Source: Burkholderiales bacterium
GTDB taxonomy: Bacteria > Pseudomonadota > Gammaproteobacteria > Burkholderiales > Usitatibacteraceae
Direction: 5' to 3'
Length of the DNA stretch: 64,000 nucleotides
Assembly: GCA_019634955.1 (NCBI GenBank)
Contig: JAHCAK010000006.1
Coordinates: 58,183-122,182 of the forward strand
Part shown: piece by piece, positions 53,482-62,007 of the stretch
How positions within the stretch are numbered: position 1 is the first letter of the stretch
Layout of the letters: each line of letters begins with the position of its first letter
Translations under genes and position numbers: made by a program
The notes under the pieces: generated by a model
What the model was told of the DNA's origin: nothing
Seen by the model: only the letters and a program-made list of their open reading frames with translations
The model's database searches: none

Positions 53482-53933
53482 CGATCGCCGACGACGGCCC
53501 GGCCGGCGGGGGCCACACCGAGCTGGCCTGGTTTCTCGTCTTCGCCTGCTGGCTCCTCGCCACGGTCTCGGCCCTCGGCGCGCTCTTCTTCAGCGAGGTG
53601 ATGGAGCTGCCGCCGTGCACGCTTTGCTGGTACCAGCGCATCTTCATGTTCCCGCTGGTGATCCTGCTGCCGCTCGGCCTCTTCCCGTTCGATCCGCGCG
53701 TGGTGCGCTACGCGCTGCCGCTCGCGGCCATCGGCTGGGCCATCTCGGTCTTCCAGGTGCTGCTCGTCTGGGGCGTCATCCCCGAGTCGATCCAGCCCTG
53801 CACCAAGGGCGTGCCCTGCTCCGAGGTCCAGATCGAGTGGCTGGGCTTCGTGAACATCCCCTTCCTTTCCTTCCTCGCCTTCACCACGATGGTCGCGCTG
53901 CTGGTCGCGGCCCACTACCGGAGCAAGCCATGA
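53478..53933 (+). CDS. DsbB/BdbC-family disulfide-generating membrane protein
   Basis: A 151-residue quinone-coupled thiol oxidase with four predicted helices. The first redox pair is in LPPCTLCWYQRI and the second in PCTKGVPCSEVQ, as in short BdbC-type DsbB proteins. It regenerates the disulfide of a DsbA-like partner, here encoded by the next gene with a four-base overlap. Its own start overlaps the multicopper oxidase stop. The location suggests it keeps copper-exposed periplasmic proteins correctly oxidised. Confidence 0.9.
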   Translation: MTIADDGPAGGGHTELAWFLVFACWLLATVSALGALFFSEVMELPPCTLCWYQRIFMFPLVILLPLGLFPFDPRVVRYALPLAAIGWAISVFQVLLVWGVIPESIQPCTKGVPCSEVQIEWLGFVNIPFLSFLAFTTMVALLVAAHYRSKP

Positions 53934-54652
53934 GCAGAAAGAGCAAGCGAAACGAGCAACCCCAACCCGCCGCGCCCGCCACCCCCGCCCGCGGCGGCGT
54001 GAGCCGCACCGCGGTCTTCGCCACCGCCGTCGTCGCCCTGCTGGCGGCCTTCGCCGTAGGCGCCGTCGCCTACCGCAGCCACCAGTCCGAGGCCGCGCGC
54101 CAGGTCGCCGCGAAGAGCGCTTCCCTCCTCGCCTCCACCCACGCGCCGCTGCTGGGCAAGGCCGAGGCCAAGGTGCACATCGTCGAGTTCCTCGACCCGG
54201 CCTGCGAGACCTGCGCCGTCATGTACCCGCACGTGAAGAAGCTCATGGCCGACAACCCGGGCCGCATCAAGCTCTCGGTGCGACACGTGCCCTTCCACCA
54301 GGGCTCGGAGCACGTCGTGCGCGTGCTGGAGGCCGCGCGCGCGCAGGACAAGTACTGGGAGACGCTGGAGGCCCTCTTCGCCACGCAGGACCAGTGGACC
54401 GTCAACCACCGCGTGTACCCCGAGCGCATCTGGGCGCTCCTCGGCGGCGTGGGCATGGACCTCGAGCGCGTGCGCCGCGAGATGAACGCGGCCGACATCG
54501 CCGCGCGGATGGAGAAGGACATGGCCGACGCGACGGCCCTCAAGGTCGAGAAGACGCCCGAGTACTTCGTGAACGGCCGGCCGATGCCGCGCTTCGGGCT
54601 GGAGGAGCTGCAGGGGCTGGTGCGCGACGAGCTGAAGCTCGCCTACCGCTGA
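53930..54652 (+). CDS. DsbA-family (BdbD-like) thiol-disulfide oxidoreductase
   Basis: A 240-residue membrane-anchored thioredoxin-fold protein with an N-terminal anchor (about 27-47). The active site is CETC in EFLDPACETCAVMYPHV, followed by a helical insertion and the cis-Pro loop VEKTPEYFVNGRPM. It would introduce disulfides, reoxidised by the DsbB-like partner. The CETC dipeptide differs from the CPHC of housekeeping DsbA. It is the last gene of the left copper operon, and convergent with copK (45 nt). Confidence 0.88.
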   Translation: MSRKSKRNEQPQPAAPATPARGGVSRTAVFATAVVALLAAFAVGAVAYRSHQSEAARQVAAKSASLLASTHAPLLGKAEAKVHIVEFLDPACETCAVMYPHVKKLMADNPGRIKLSVRHVPFHQGSEHVVRVLEAARAQDKYWETLEALFATQDQWTVNHRVYPERIWALLGGVGMDLERVRREMNAADIAARMEKDMADATALKVEKTPEYFVNGRPMPRFGLEELQGLVRDELKLAYR

Positions 54653-54697
54653 ACGGGCGGGGCGGGCGCGGCCACGCCGCGCCCGCGAGGCGGCCGC

Positions 54698-55006
54698 TCA
54701 GCGCGACTTGGGGCTGAGCGTCCCGAACTGGCGAAGCTGTTTCCAGTTCAGGTCTTCCTTCATCGCGATCGACTTGCCGTCGCGCGTCTCCATCATCACG
54801 CCGTCCTGCATGTGCAGGCGCTTGCCGTCGGCGGTGAACATGCGCATCCAGCCGTTGTCCGCCACGACGAGCGTGGTGCCGTCCTTGAGGGGATAGGTGC
54901 CCGGCGCGGGCGCGTCGGTGCGGGCGGCGAGCGCCGGGGCGGCGAGCGCGCCCAGCGCCGCGGCAAGGACGATCGGCCGGGCGAACGGGAAGGCGAGGGG
55001 TTTCAT
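54698..55006 (-). CDS. copK: CopK-like periplasmic copper-binding protein
   Basis: A 102-residue exported protein. The signal peptide ends at PALAAR. The mature beta sandwich has YPLKDGTTLVVADNGWMRMF and HMQDGVMMETRDGKSIAMK, a layout like CopK of Cupriavidus metallidurans (KDG-TL, VMETRDG). Methionines cluster where CopK binds Cu(I), while Cu(II) binding by CopK depends on prior Cu(I). The gene stands alone on the minus strand between the DsbA-like gene and cusS, with a direct repeat just upstream that could be regulatory. Confidence 0.78.
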   Translation of the reverse strand: MKPLAFPFARPIVLAAALGALAAPALAARTDAPAPGTYPLKDGTTLVVADNGWMRMFTADGKRLHMQDGVMMETRDGKSIAMKEDLNWKQLRQFGTLSPKSR

Positions 55007-55022
55007 GGCTTTTCTCCGGTGA

Positions 55023-55042
55023 CGTACGCGATTCGTACGCGA
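55023..55042. repeat. Tandem CGTACGCGA repeat upstream of copK
   Basis: Two CGTACGCGA copies with an 11-bp period lie 17-36 nt before the copK start. Period near one helical turn suits a regulator site, but no known box is matched. Confidence 0.35.
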
Positions 55043-55084
55043 CCATGGTGCGCCGCCGTGCCTGTCGCGCCGTTGACCGCCGCA

Positions 55085-56497
55085 TTACATGCCGGAGATC
55101 CCTTCGCGCGCGGCCGGCAGGACGATCTCGAACGCTGTCGATCCATCGGCGGAAGCGACCGAGATCGTCCCCCCGTGGGCGACGACGATGGATCGCGTGA
55201 TGGCGAGGCCGAGGCCGGCCCCGCCGCTCGAGCGCTGCCGCGCCGGGTCCACCCGGTAGAACCGGTCGAACAGGCGCGGCAGGTGCTGCGGGGGAATCGT
55301 CTCGCCCGGGTTCTCGACGACGAGGCGCACCCCGCCGGGCGCCTGTGCGATCGACACCGACACCCGGCCGCCGGGCGGCGTGTGCGCGATCGCGTTCGAC
55401 AGGAGGTTGCCGATGGCCCGGCGCAGCATGAGGCGGTCGCCGTCGACGCTGCCCTCCCCCCGGCTCGCGAGGCTCACGCCGCGCTCCTCGACGAACGCGT
55501 CGTAGAACTCGAAGAGCTCGCGCACCTCGCGGGCGAGGTCGATGCGCTCGACGGAGGGAATCACCTGCCCGTGGTCCGCCTTGGCGAGGAAGAGCATGTC
55601 GGAGACGGTGCGGGCGAGGCGCTCGCACTCCTCGAGGCTCGAATAGAGCACCTCCCGGTACTCCTCCGGCGAGCGCGAGCGCGACAGGGCCACCTCCGTC
55701 TGCGTCATCACGTTGCTCAGCGGCGTCTTGAACTCGTGGGCGAGGTCCGACGAGAAGTCCGACAGGCGCCGGAAGGAATCCTCCAGCCGCGCGAGCATGT
55801 CGTTGAAGGCCGCGGCGAGCGGGGAGAGCTCCGGCGGCAGGCTCTCCACGCGCAGGCGGTCGTGCAGGCGGCTCGCGCTGATGCTGCTCGCGACGGCGGT
55901 CATCTCCCGGACGGGCGACAGGCCGCGCCTCGCGGCGATCCAGCCCAGGGCGGCGGTGAGCAGGGCGCCGGCGGCTATGGAGATCCACAGGCTGCGGATG
56001 AAGGCGTCGAGGAAGGCGACGTGGTGGTCGATGCTCACGGCCACGGCCACGTTCACGAGCGGCATGCCCGGGTAGCCGGTCGGCACGGTCGTCATCGTCC
56101 CGCGGAAGGCGTGGCTGCCGTGCCGCCACGTCGTGATGTCCGGAGAGCGCTGCATGCCCTCGGCCAGCCGCATCGGAAAGTCCTCCGCGGGAAACGACGC
56201 GTCCGCGGAAGCGTAGAGGAGATCGCCGTCGGGCGCCGAGAGCCTCACGCCGAGGTGCGGGTGGCCGATCAGCGCGTCGTCCATCCTGCCCGGCATCGCC
56301 GCGAACTCCGCGCCGGTGCGGACCTTGGCGAGCGTGTGGCGCACGAGCTGCACCTTGCCCAGCAGCTCCTCGCGGTCCATCTCGACGAAGTGGGCCTGCA
56401 CGGACATGCCGACGAGGTAGCCCAGCACCACCAGCACGGCGGTCGAGGCGGTGCCGAACAGCAGCGTGAGCCGCAGCGTGAGCGACGGGCGGCGCAT
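55085..56497 (-). CDS. cusS: CusS-type heavy-metal sensor histidine kinase
   Basis: A 470-residue sensor. Membrane helices at about 10-30 and 168-188 flank a periplasmic loop rich in His and Met (RHGSHAFRGTM, IGHPHLG) that would bind Cu/Ag. A HAMP linker leads to the H box DLAHEFKTPL with His254. The ATPase domain has RRAIGNLLSNAIAHTPPGG and GGAGLGLAI. The start codon shares bases with the cusR stop (TGATG). It should phosphorylate CusR when periplasmic copper rises. Confidence 0.92.
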   Translation of the reverse strand: MRRPSLTLRLTLLFGTASTAVLVVLGYLVGMSVQAHFVEMDREELLGKVQLVRHTLAKVRTGAEFAAMPGRMDDALIGHPHLGVRLSAPDGDLLYASADASFPAEDFPMRLAEGMQRSPDITTWRHGSHAFRGTMTTVPTGYPGMPLVNVAVAVSIDHHVAFLDAFIRSLWISIAAGALLTAALGWIAARRGLSPVREMTAVASSISASRLHDRLRVESLPPELSPLAAAFNDMLARLEDSFRRLSDFSSDLAHEFKTPLSNVMTQTEVALSRSRSPEEYREVLYSSLEECERLARTVSDMLFLAKADHGQVIPSVERIDLAREVRELFEFYDAFVEERGVSLASRGEGSVDGDRLMLRRAIGNLLSNAIAHTPPGGRVSVSIAQAPGGVRLVVENPGETIPPQHLPRLFDRFYRVDPARQRSSGGAGLGLAITRSIVVAHGGTISVASADGSTAFEIVLPAAREGISGM

Positions 56498-57210
56498 CAG
56501 CGCGCTTCCGGCGTCTCGAGGACGTACCCCATGCCGCGGACGGTCTGGATGAGCTTCGGCTCGTAGCCGTCGTCGATCTTGGCGCGCAGCCGCCGCACCG
56601 CGACCTCGATCACGTTGGTGTCGCTGTCGAAGTTCATGTCCCACACCTGCGAGGCGATGAGGGACCGGGGCAGGACCTCGTCGTGGCGGCGCATCAGGAG
56701 CTCGAGGAGCAGGAACTCCTTGGCGGTGAGGTCGATCCGCCGGCCCCCGCGGTGCACGCGGCGGCGCAGCAGGTCGAGCTCCACGTCGGCGACGCGCAGC
56801 ACGTCGGGCTCGGTCGCCCGGCCGCGGCGAAGCAGGGTGCGCACGCGCGCGAGCAGCTCGGAGAAGGCGAAGGGCTTCACCAGGTAGTCGTCCGCGCCCA
56901 GCTCCAGGCCCTTCACCCGGTCCTCCACCTGGCTTCGCGCCGTGAGGAAGAGCACGGGCATCATCCGGCCTTCCTTGCGCAGCGCCCGGATCACGCCCCA
57001 GCCGTCGAGGCCGGGGAGCATCACGTCCAGGATCACGAGGTCGTAGTCCTCGCTCGACGCGAGGTGCAGGCCGTCCGGCCCGTTGCGGGCCAGGTCGACC
57101 ACGAAACCCGCCTCGGCCAGGCCTTGTCTGAGGTAATCGCCGGTCTTCGGCTCGTCCTCGACGACGAGTATCTTCACGGTTGCGGGGGTCCCGGTGGAGG
57201 AGGACGCCAT
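56497..57210 (-). CDS. cusR: CusR-type OmpR-family response regulator
   Basis: A 237-residue regulator. The receiver has phospho-acceptor Asp62 ([14 protein letters not shown]) and [15 protein letters not shown]. The C-terminal winged helix has [21 protein letters not shown] and [18 protein letters not shown], closely matching CusR/CopR regulators. The ATG at MASSSTGT was used; a GTG directly before KILVVEDEP is an equally good family start. A CTGAC-N5-TGTAAT box lies 33 nt upstream in the divergent promoter region, consistent with autoregulation. Confidence 0.93.
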   Translation of the reverse strand: MASSSTGTPATVKILVVEDEPKTGDYLRQGLAEAGFVVDLARNGPDGLHLASSEDYDLVILDVMLPGLDGWGVIRALRKEGRMMPVLFLTARSQVEDRVKGLELGADDYLVKPFAFSELLARVRTLLRRGRATEPDVLRVADVELDLLRRRVHRGGRRIDLTAKEFLLLELLMRRHDEVLPRSLIASQVWDMNFDSDTNVIEVAVRRLRAKIDDGYEPKLIQTVRGMGYVLETPEAR

Positions 57211-57242
57211 TTTCGCCCCGGGGTGGCGCCGTTGGGACGAAG

Positions 57243-57258
57243 CTGACGGGATTGTAAT
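57243..57258 (+). promoter_or_regulatory. Predicted CusR/CopR box in the divergent cusR promoter region
   Basis: CTGACGGGATTGTAAT shares CTGAC-N5-YGTAAT with the site before the left copper operon. A mirror GTCAG ends at 57269, giving a partial inverted repeat. It lies between cusR and the right copper operon and could serve both. Confidence 0.65.
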
Positions 57259-57353
57259 CTCGTTGTCAGCCCGGGGACGGGGCCGGCCCACGAAGATGCG
57301 CCGGTTGCGGTGGCGTCGCGCCGCGCTCGACCGAATCGCCGCGAGGAATGCCG

Positions 57354-57692
57354 ATGACCGCTCGAACCGTTGTCCTTGCCGCCAGCCTCTGCACCCTGGC
57401 CTTGCCTGCACTGGGCGAGGCGCCGGCCGGTGCCAGGCCCCGGAACCCTGCCGATCCCGCGGCCACGACGCCACCGGCCACTTACGTGTCGCCCTTCGCG
57501 AACTACCGTCCCTTCGCCCATGACGGCCCTGCCCCATGGCGCGGCGTCAACGACGAAGTGGGCCGCATCGGCGGCTGGAAGGCCTACGCCCGCGAGGTCT
57601 TCGAGGCGCAGAAGTCCGCCCCGGGGGCGGGGGAGGATGCGGCGAGGCCCGCCTCCCCTGCGCAGGGCGGCCCGCGCAAGGAAGGGAAGTAG
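57354..57692 (+). CDS. Small secreted protein of copper clusters, function unknown
   Basis: A 112-residue exported protein. The signal peptide ends near ALGEAP. The conserved part is [20 protein letters not shown] followed by [19 protein letters not shown], a pattern I have seen in small proteins beside copper-resistance TolC/oxidase genes, though no function is known. The second of two in-frame ATGs was used because GAGGA lies 6 nt before it and abuts the first. It heads the right copper operon, with the next gene starting 3 nt after its stop. Confidence 0.68.
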   Translation: MTARTVVLAASLCTLALPALGEAPAGARPRNPADPAATTPPATYVSPFANYRPFAHDGPAPWRGVNDEVGRIGGWKAYAREVFEAQKSAPGAGEDAARPASPAQGGPRKEGK

Positions 57693-57695
57693 GCG

Positions 57696-59120
57696 ATGCG
57701 CCCGCACGCGAATGCCGCTCGCCGCGCCGGGGCCGCGATGCTCGCGGCGACCGCGCTCGCCGGCTGCGCCTCGTTCTCGCCGGACGGGGGCTTCGGGCCC
57801 GTCGCCGGCGCCGTGCGCGAGCACACCGGCCGGGAAGCCGCGTGGGCCCGGACGGAGACCGAGCGCGAAGCGCTCGAGGCGCGCGCGTCCGCCCTCCTCG
57901 CGAAGGGCCCGCTCTCGGCCGACGACGCGGTACAGGTCGCCCTCTTCAACAACCGCGGCCTGCAGGCGCAGCTCGCGGAGCTGGGTCTCGCCGAGGCGGA
58001 TCTCGTGCAGGCCGCCCGGCTGCCCAACCCCCGCTTCACCCTCCACCGCGTCTCCGACGACCACCACTACGCGCTGGAGCGTTCGATCTCCTTCAACATC
58101 CTGTCGCTCGTCACCCTGCCGCTCGCGACCGAGGTCGAGAAGCGGCGCTTCGAGGGCGCGCGGCAGCGTGCCGCGATGGATGTCCTGCGGCTGGCATCGG
58201 ACACGAGGAAGGCGTGGATCGACGCGGTGGCGGCCGAGGAGGCGGTGCGTTACCTGCGCCGCGTGCGCCTTGCCGCGGATGCGGGCGCGGAGCTCGCCGC
58301 GCGCATGGCGAAGGCGGGCAACTGGAGCGCCCTCCAGCGGGCGCGCGAGCAGGGGTTCTACGCGGATGCGGCGCTCGCCGTCGCGCGCGCCGAGCAGAAG
58401 GCGAGCAGCGCCCGCGAGCGGCTCACGCGGCACCTCGGGCTCTGGGGGCCGCAGGCGGCGTCGCTTTCGCTGCCGGAGCGCCTGCCGGATCTTCCCGGCG
58501 GGGCCCGGGACCGTCCGGACATCGAGCGCGAGGCCATCGCCACGCGCCTCGACGTGCGCGCCGCGATGCACGACGCCGAGGCGACCGCGCGAAACCTCGG
58601 GCTCACGAAGGTCACCCGCCTCGTGAACGTCCTGGAGTTCGGGGCCAGCCGCGAGAACGAGGGCCGCGACGAGCCCTACGTGCGGGGCTACGAGATCTCG
58701 CTCGAGGTGCCGCTCTTCGACTGGGGCACCGCGCGCACCGCGAAGGCGGAGACGCTCTACCGGCAGGCGGTGGATCGCGCGGCCGAGACCGCGATCAACG
58801 CGCGCTCGGAGGTGCGCGAGGCCTACCGCCACTACCGGCTCGCGCACGACATCGCGCGGCACTACCGCGACGAGATCGTGCCGCTCCGGAAGCGCATCGC
58901 CGAGGAGAACCTGCTCCTCTACAACGGCATGCTGATCGGCGTCTTCGACCTGCTGGCGGACGCGCGATCGCAGATCGCAGCCGTCGCCGGCTACGTGGAG
59001 GCGCTGCGCGAGTTCTGGGTCGCCGAGGCCGATCTCGGCATGGCGATGATCGGCCGCACCGCGCCGCCGGCGGTGGCCGGGGCGGCCATGCCGCAGGCCG
59101 AAGCCGGCGGCGGCCACTGA
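57696..59120 (+). CDS. TolC-family outer-membrane lipoprotein
   Basis: A 474-residue outer-membrane efflux lipoprotein. The lipobox is ATALAGC (Cys24). Two repeats of long helices span the remainder (DAVQVALFNNRGLQAQLAELG; VRGYEISLEVPLFDWGTART). It is of the TolC type but no RND or adaptor gene follows, so it may pair with the CusBA pump encoded in the left operon or act in another export route. It lies between the small secreted protein and a multicopper oxidase, an order seen in betaproteobacterial copper islands. Confidence 0.85.
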   Translation: MRPHANAARRAGAAMLAATALAGCASFSPDGGFGPVAGAVREHTGREAAWARTETEREALEARASALLAKGPLSADDAVQVALFNNRGLQAQLAELGLAEADLVQAARLPNPRFTLHRVSDDHHYALERSISFNILSLVTLPLATEVEKRRFEGARQRAAMDVLRLASDTRKAWIDAVAAEEAVRYLRRVRLAADAGAELAARMAKAGNWSALQRAREQGFYADAALAVARAEQKASSARERLTRHLGLWGPQAASLSLPERLPDLPGGARDRPDIEREAIATRLDVRAAMHDAEATARNLGLTKVTRLVNVLEFGASRENEGRDEPYVRGYEISLEVPLFDWGTARTAKAETLYRQAVDRAAETAINARSEVREAYRHYRLAHDIARHYRDEIVPLRKRIAEENLLLYNGMLIGVFDLLADARSQIAAVAGYVEALREFWVAEADLGMAMIGRTAPPAVAGAAMPQAEAGGGH

Positions 59121-59133
59121 GGGCGAGCGAGAC

Positions 59134-60544
59134 ATGAGCGACAGACGCAAATTCCTGCGGGGCGCCGGGCTGGCCGGCGCGGCCGTGGCCGCGGCGGCGG
59201 TGAGCCGGGTCTCCCTCGCCGCGCTGCCCGAGCCGGTGATCATGGACAAGGCGGCCACGCAGCCGCCGCTCCCGCCCCCGAACGGACGGCCCTACAACCC
59301 GGTCGTGACGCTGAACGGCTGGACGCTCCCCTGGCGGATGAACGCGGGCGTGAAGGAGTTCCACCTCGTGGCCGAGCCGGTGGTGCGCGAGATCGCGCCG
59401 GGCATGAAGGCGCACCTGTGGGGCTACAACGGCCAGAGCCCCGGCCCCACGATCGAGGTGGTGGAAGGCGACCGCGTGCGGATCTTCGTCACCAACCGCC
59501 TGCCGGAGCACACCACCATCCACTGGCACGGCCAGCGGCTGCCCAACGGCATGGACGGGGTGGGCGGCCTCAACCAGAAGCAGATTCCCGTGGGCAAGAC
59601 CTTCGTCTACGAGTTCGTGGCGCGCCGGCCCGGCACCTTCATGTACCACCCGCACGCCGACGAGATGACGCAGATGGCGATGGGGATGATGGGTTTCTGG
59701 GTCACGCACCCGAAGGGCCGGCATCCGCTCATCGACCCGGTCGACCGCGACTTCTGCTTCCTGCTGAACGCCTTCGACATCGACCCGGGCAGCTACACGC
59801 CGAAGGTCAACACGATGCTCGACTTCAACCTGTGGATGTGGAACAGCCGCTCCTTCCCCGGCATCGACTCGCTCAATGTCCGCCTCGGCGACAAGGTGAG
59901 GATCCGCATCGGCAACCTCACGATGACCAACCACCCCATCCACCTGCACGGCCACGAGTTCCTGGTCACGGGCACGGACGGGGGACCCACGCCGAAGTCC
60001 ACGCGCTGGTACGAGGTGACGACCGACGTGGCCGTGGGCCAGATGCGCCAGATCGAGCTCCTCGCCGACGAGGAGGGCGACTGGGCCTTCCACTGCCACA
60101 AGTCGCACCACACGATGAACGCCATGGGCCACGACGTGCCCACCATGATCGGCGTGGACCACCGCGAGGTGGTGAAGACCATCACCTCGCTCATCCCCGA
60201 CTACATGGTGATGGGCGAGCGCGGCATGGCCGACATGGGCGAGATGGAGATGCCGCTGCCGGACAACACGCTGCCCATGATGACGGGCACCGGACCCTAC
60301 GGTCCCGTGGAGATGGGCGGCATGTTCACCGTCTTCAAGGTGCGCCGCGACCAGAAGCCTGGCGACTACAAGGATCCGGGCTGGTACCGCCAGCCGAAGG
60401 GAACGCAGGCGTACGAGTGGACCGGCCCGCTCGCCGAGCCCGCGCGCTTCAAGTCCGAGGGCGGGCAATCGATGCCGGCATCCGGCAAGCCCCCCCGCCG
60501 CCGAGATCCGCGTGCGCAAGCCCGGCGGCCATTCCGACCATTGA
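59134..60544 (+). CDS. Multicopper oxidase (CopA-like) with a C-tract frameshift near its end
   Basis: About 469 residues if one C is removed from the C7 run at 60490-60496. That correction gives an ending PAAEIRVRKPGGHSDH and a stop at 60542. As written, the frame continues through 61077 and fuses to the next protein. The Tat signal is RRKFLRGAGL; motifs are HWHG (130-133), HPHAD (172-176), HPIHLHG (267-273) and HCHKSHHTMNAM (320-331). Met-rich segments (MGERGMADMGEMEMP) likely bind Cu(I). It would oxidise periplasmic Cu(I). A sequencing error, phase-variable slippage or a real fusion are all possible. Confidence 0.87.
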
Positions 60545-60570
60545 CTGGACTACACGAGGAGAACCCGACG

Positions 60571-61077
60571 ATGAAGCACTCCCTGGCCTTGGCCACCACC
60601 CTCTCGATGCTGCTCGCGTTCGCGCCGCCCGTCCTGGCCCACGGCGACAGCCACGGCGCGGCGAAGCCCGCGAAGGCGCGCGCGATGTCCGCCGAGGAGC
60701 ACTCCTTCGGCCGGCAGGGCGATCCGGCGAAGGTCACGCGCACCGTGGTGGTCGACATGAGCGACGCCATGCGCTTCAGCCCCGCCGAGGTCCGCGTGAA
60801 GCGCGGCGAGACGATCCGCTTCGTCGCGAAGAACGGCGGCAAGGTGATGCACGAGATGGTGCTCGGCAACCTCGCCGACCTGAAGGCCCACGGCGAGATG
60901 ATGAAGAAATTTCCCAACATGGAGCACGACGAGCCCTACATGGCCCACGTCGCGCCCGGGAAGTCGCAGGAGATCGTGTGGACGTTCACGAAGGCGGGCG
61001 AGTTCCACTTCGGCTGCCTGGTGCCCGGCCACTTCGACGCCGGGATGATCGGCCGCGTGATCGTGGCCGCCAACTGA
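60571..61077 (+). CDS. Exported cupredoxin-like protein
   Basis: A 168-residue protein with its own ribosome binding site (GAGGAG) and signal peptide (SMLLAFAPPVLAHG). The plastocyanin-like fold begins VVVDMSDAMRFSPAEVRVK and has type-1 copper ligands in KVMHEMVLG (His) and HFGCLVPGHFDAGMIG (Cys, His, Met). A loop with MMKKFPNMEHDEPYM adds Met/His. It may pass electrons to or accept copper from the adjacent oxidase. Because it has its own start signals, I treat it as a separate gene despite the open frame from upstream. Confidence 0.88.
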   Translation: MKHSLALATTLSMLLAFAPPVLAHGDSHGAAKPAKARAMSAEEHSFGRQGDPAKVTRTVVVDMSDAMRFSPAEVRVKRGETIRFVAKNGGKVMHEMVLGNLADLKAHGEMMKKFPNMEHDEPYMAHVAPGKSQEIVWTFTKAGEFHFGCLVPGHFDAGMIGRVIVAAN

Positions 61078-61118
61078 CCGCCCGCAAGCCGACCGACTCG
61101 AATCCGGGAGCTGCCGCC

Positions 61119-61451
61119 ATGAAGACCCTCGCATTCCTCGCGACCCTCGCCTCGCTCGCCGCCGCGCCCGTCGCGACGGCCCAGTCGCACCACGACCACC
61201 CCGCCGCCGTCGCGCAGGCGCCATCGGCCGCCATGGCCGACGGCGAGGTGCGCAAGGTCGACAAGGACGCCGGCAAGGTCACGCTGAAGCACGGCTACAT
61301 CAAGAGCCTCGATATGCCGCCGATGACGATGGTGTTCCAGGTGAAGGACCGCGCCGTGCTCGACAAGCTGAAGGCGGGAGACAAGGTCCGCTTCGCCGCC
61401 GAGGAGAAGGCCGGCGCGTACGTGGTGACCGCCATCGAGCCGGCGAAGTAG
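61119..61451 (+). CDS. cusF: Second CusF-like copper chaperone
   Basis: A 110-residue exported protein. The signal peptide ends near VATAQSHHDH, adding a His-rich N-terminus. The barrel has GEVRKVDKDAGKVTLKHGYI and LDMPPMTMVFQV: His and two Met ligands are kept, the capping Trp is Met. It is closely similar to the CusF at 51693-51986 through the core, so the two arose by duplication. It follows the cupredoxin by 41 nt and precedes the membrane protein by one base. Confidence 0.9.
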   Translation: MKTLAFLATLASLAAAPVATAQSHHDHPAAVAQAPSAAMADGEVRKVDKDAGKVTLKHGYIKSLDMPPMTMVFQVKDRAVLDKLKAGDKVRFAAEEKAGAYVVTAIEPAK

Positions 61452-61452
61452 G

Positions 61453-62007
61453 GTGCGCATCGCGACGCAGGCCGTGACCCGCGCCGGGCCGTGGCTCGCG
61501 GCCGCGAGCCTCGGCGCCGGCATCGCGCGGCGCGATTGCGCGCTGATCGCGGCGGCCGGCCCGATCGCGCTCGCCGCCTTCTACGGGCGAATGGACGCCG
61601 ATGCGCCGGTGGACGCCTTTCGCGCTGCGGTCCGCTGCATTGCGGCGGGGGCAGGCTCGCTCGCTGCCGCCATGATCCTCGCGGCCGGGGTTGTCCTGGC
61701 CGTGCAGGGACTGTGGCTTCCCGCCCACGATCCGTATCTTGCGGGTGCTGTCGTGCTCGCCGCAGCGGTCGGGGTGCTGGTCCGCGTGATGGCGGACGAG
61801 CAGGATGCGGCCGCGGGCCGCTGGCTCCTGCCGTCGGCGGCAACCGCGGGCGGTGGCGCGCTGGCGCTCGTGGCGGCAGTGGAGCCATCGGGGTGGGCCG
61901 CCTGCGCCTTGCCCCTGGCGACGGCCGCCCTCATGGGACTCGCGGGCTGGCGACTGCTGGCGGATGTGAGTACCGGACTGCTTTCGGCGGGAAGGCGGGA
62001 ATCGTGA
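61453..62007 (+). CDS. Integral membrane protein of unknown function
   Basis: A 184-residue protein with about five hydrophobic segments (for example GSLAAAMILAAGVVLAVQGL and YLAGAVVLAAAVGVLVRVM) and few charged residues. No family is recognised. The GTG start follows the cusF stop by one base, and its own stop overlaps the methyltransferase start (GTGA), so it is clearly part of the copper operon. Membrane retention of a copper-handling step is possible but unsupported. Confidence 0.6.
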   Translation: MRIATQAVTRAGPWLAAASLGAGIARRDCALIAAAGPIALAAFYGRMDADAPVDAFRAAVRCIAAGAGSLAAAMILAAGVVLAVQGLWLPAHDPYLAGAVVLAAAVGVLVRVMADEQDAAAGRWLLPSAATAGGGALALVAAVEPSGWAACALPLATAALMGLAGWRLLADVSTGLLSAGRRES

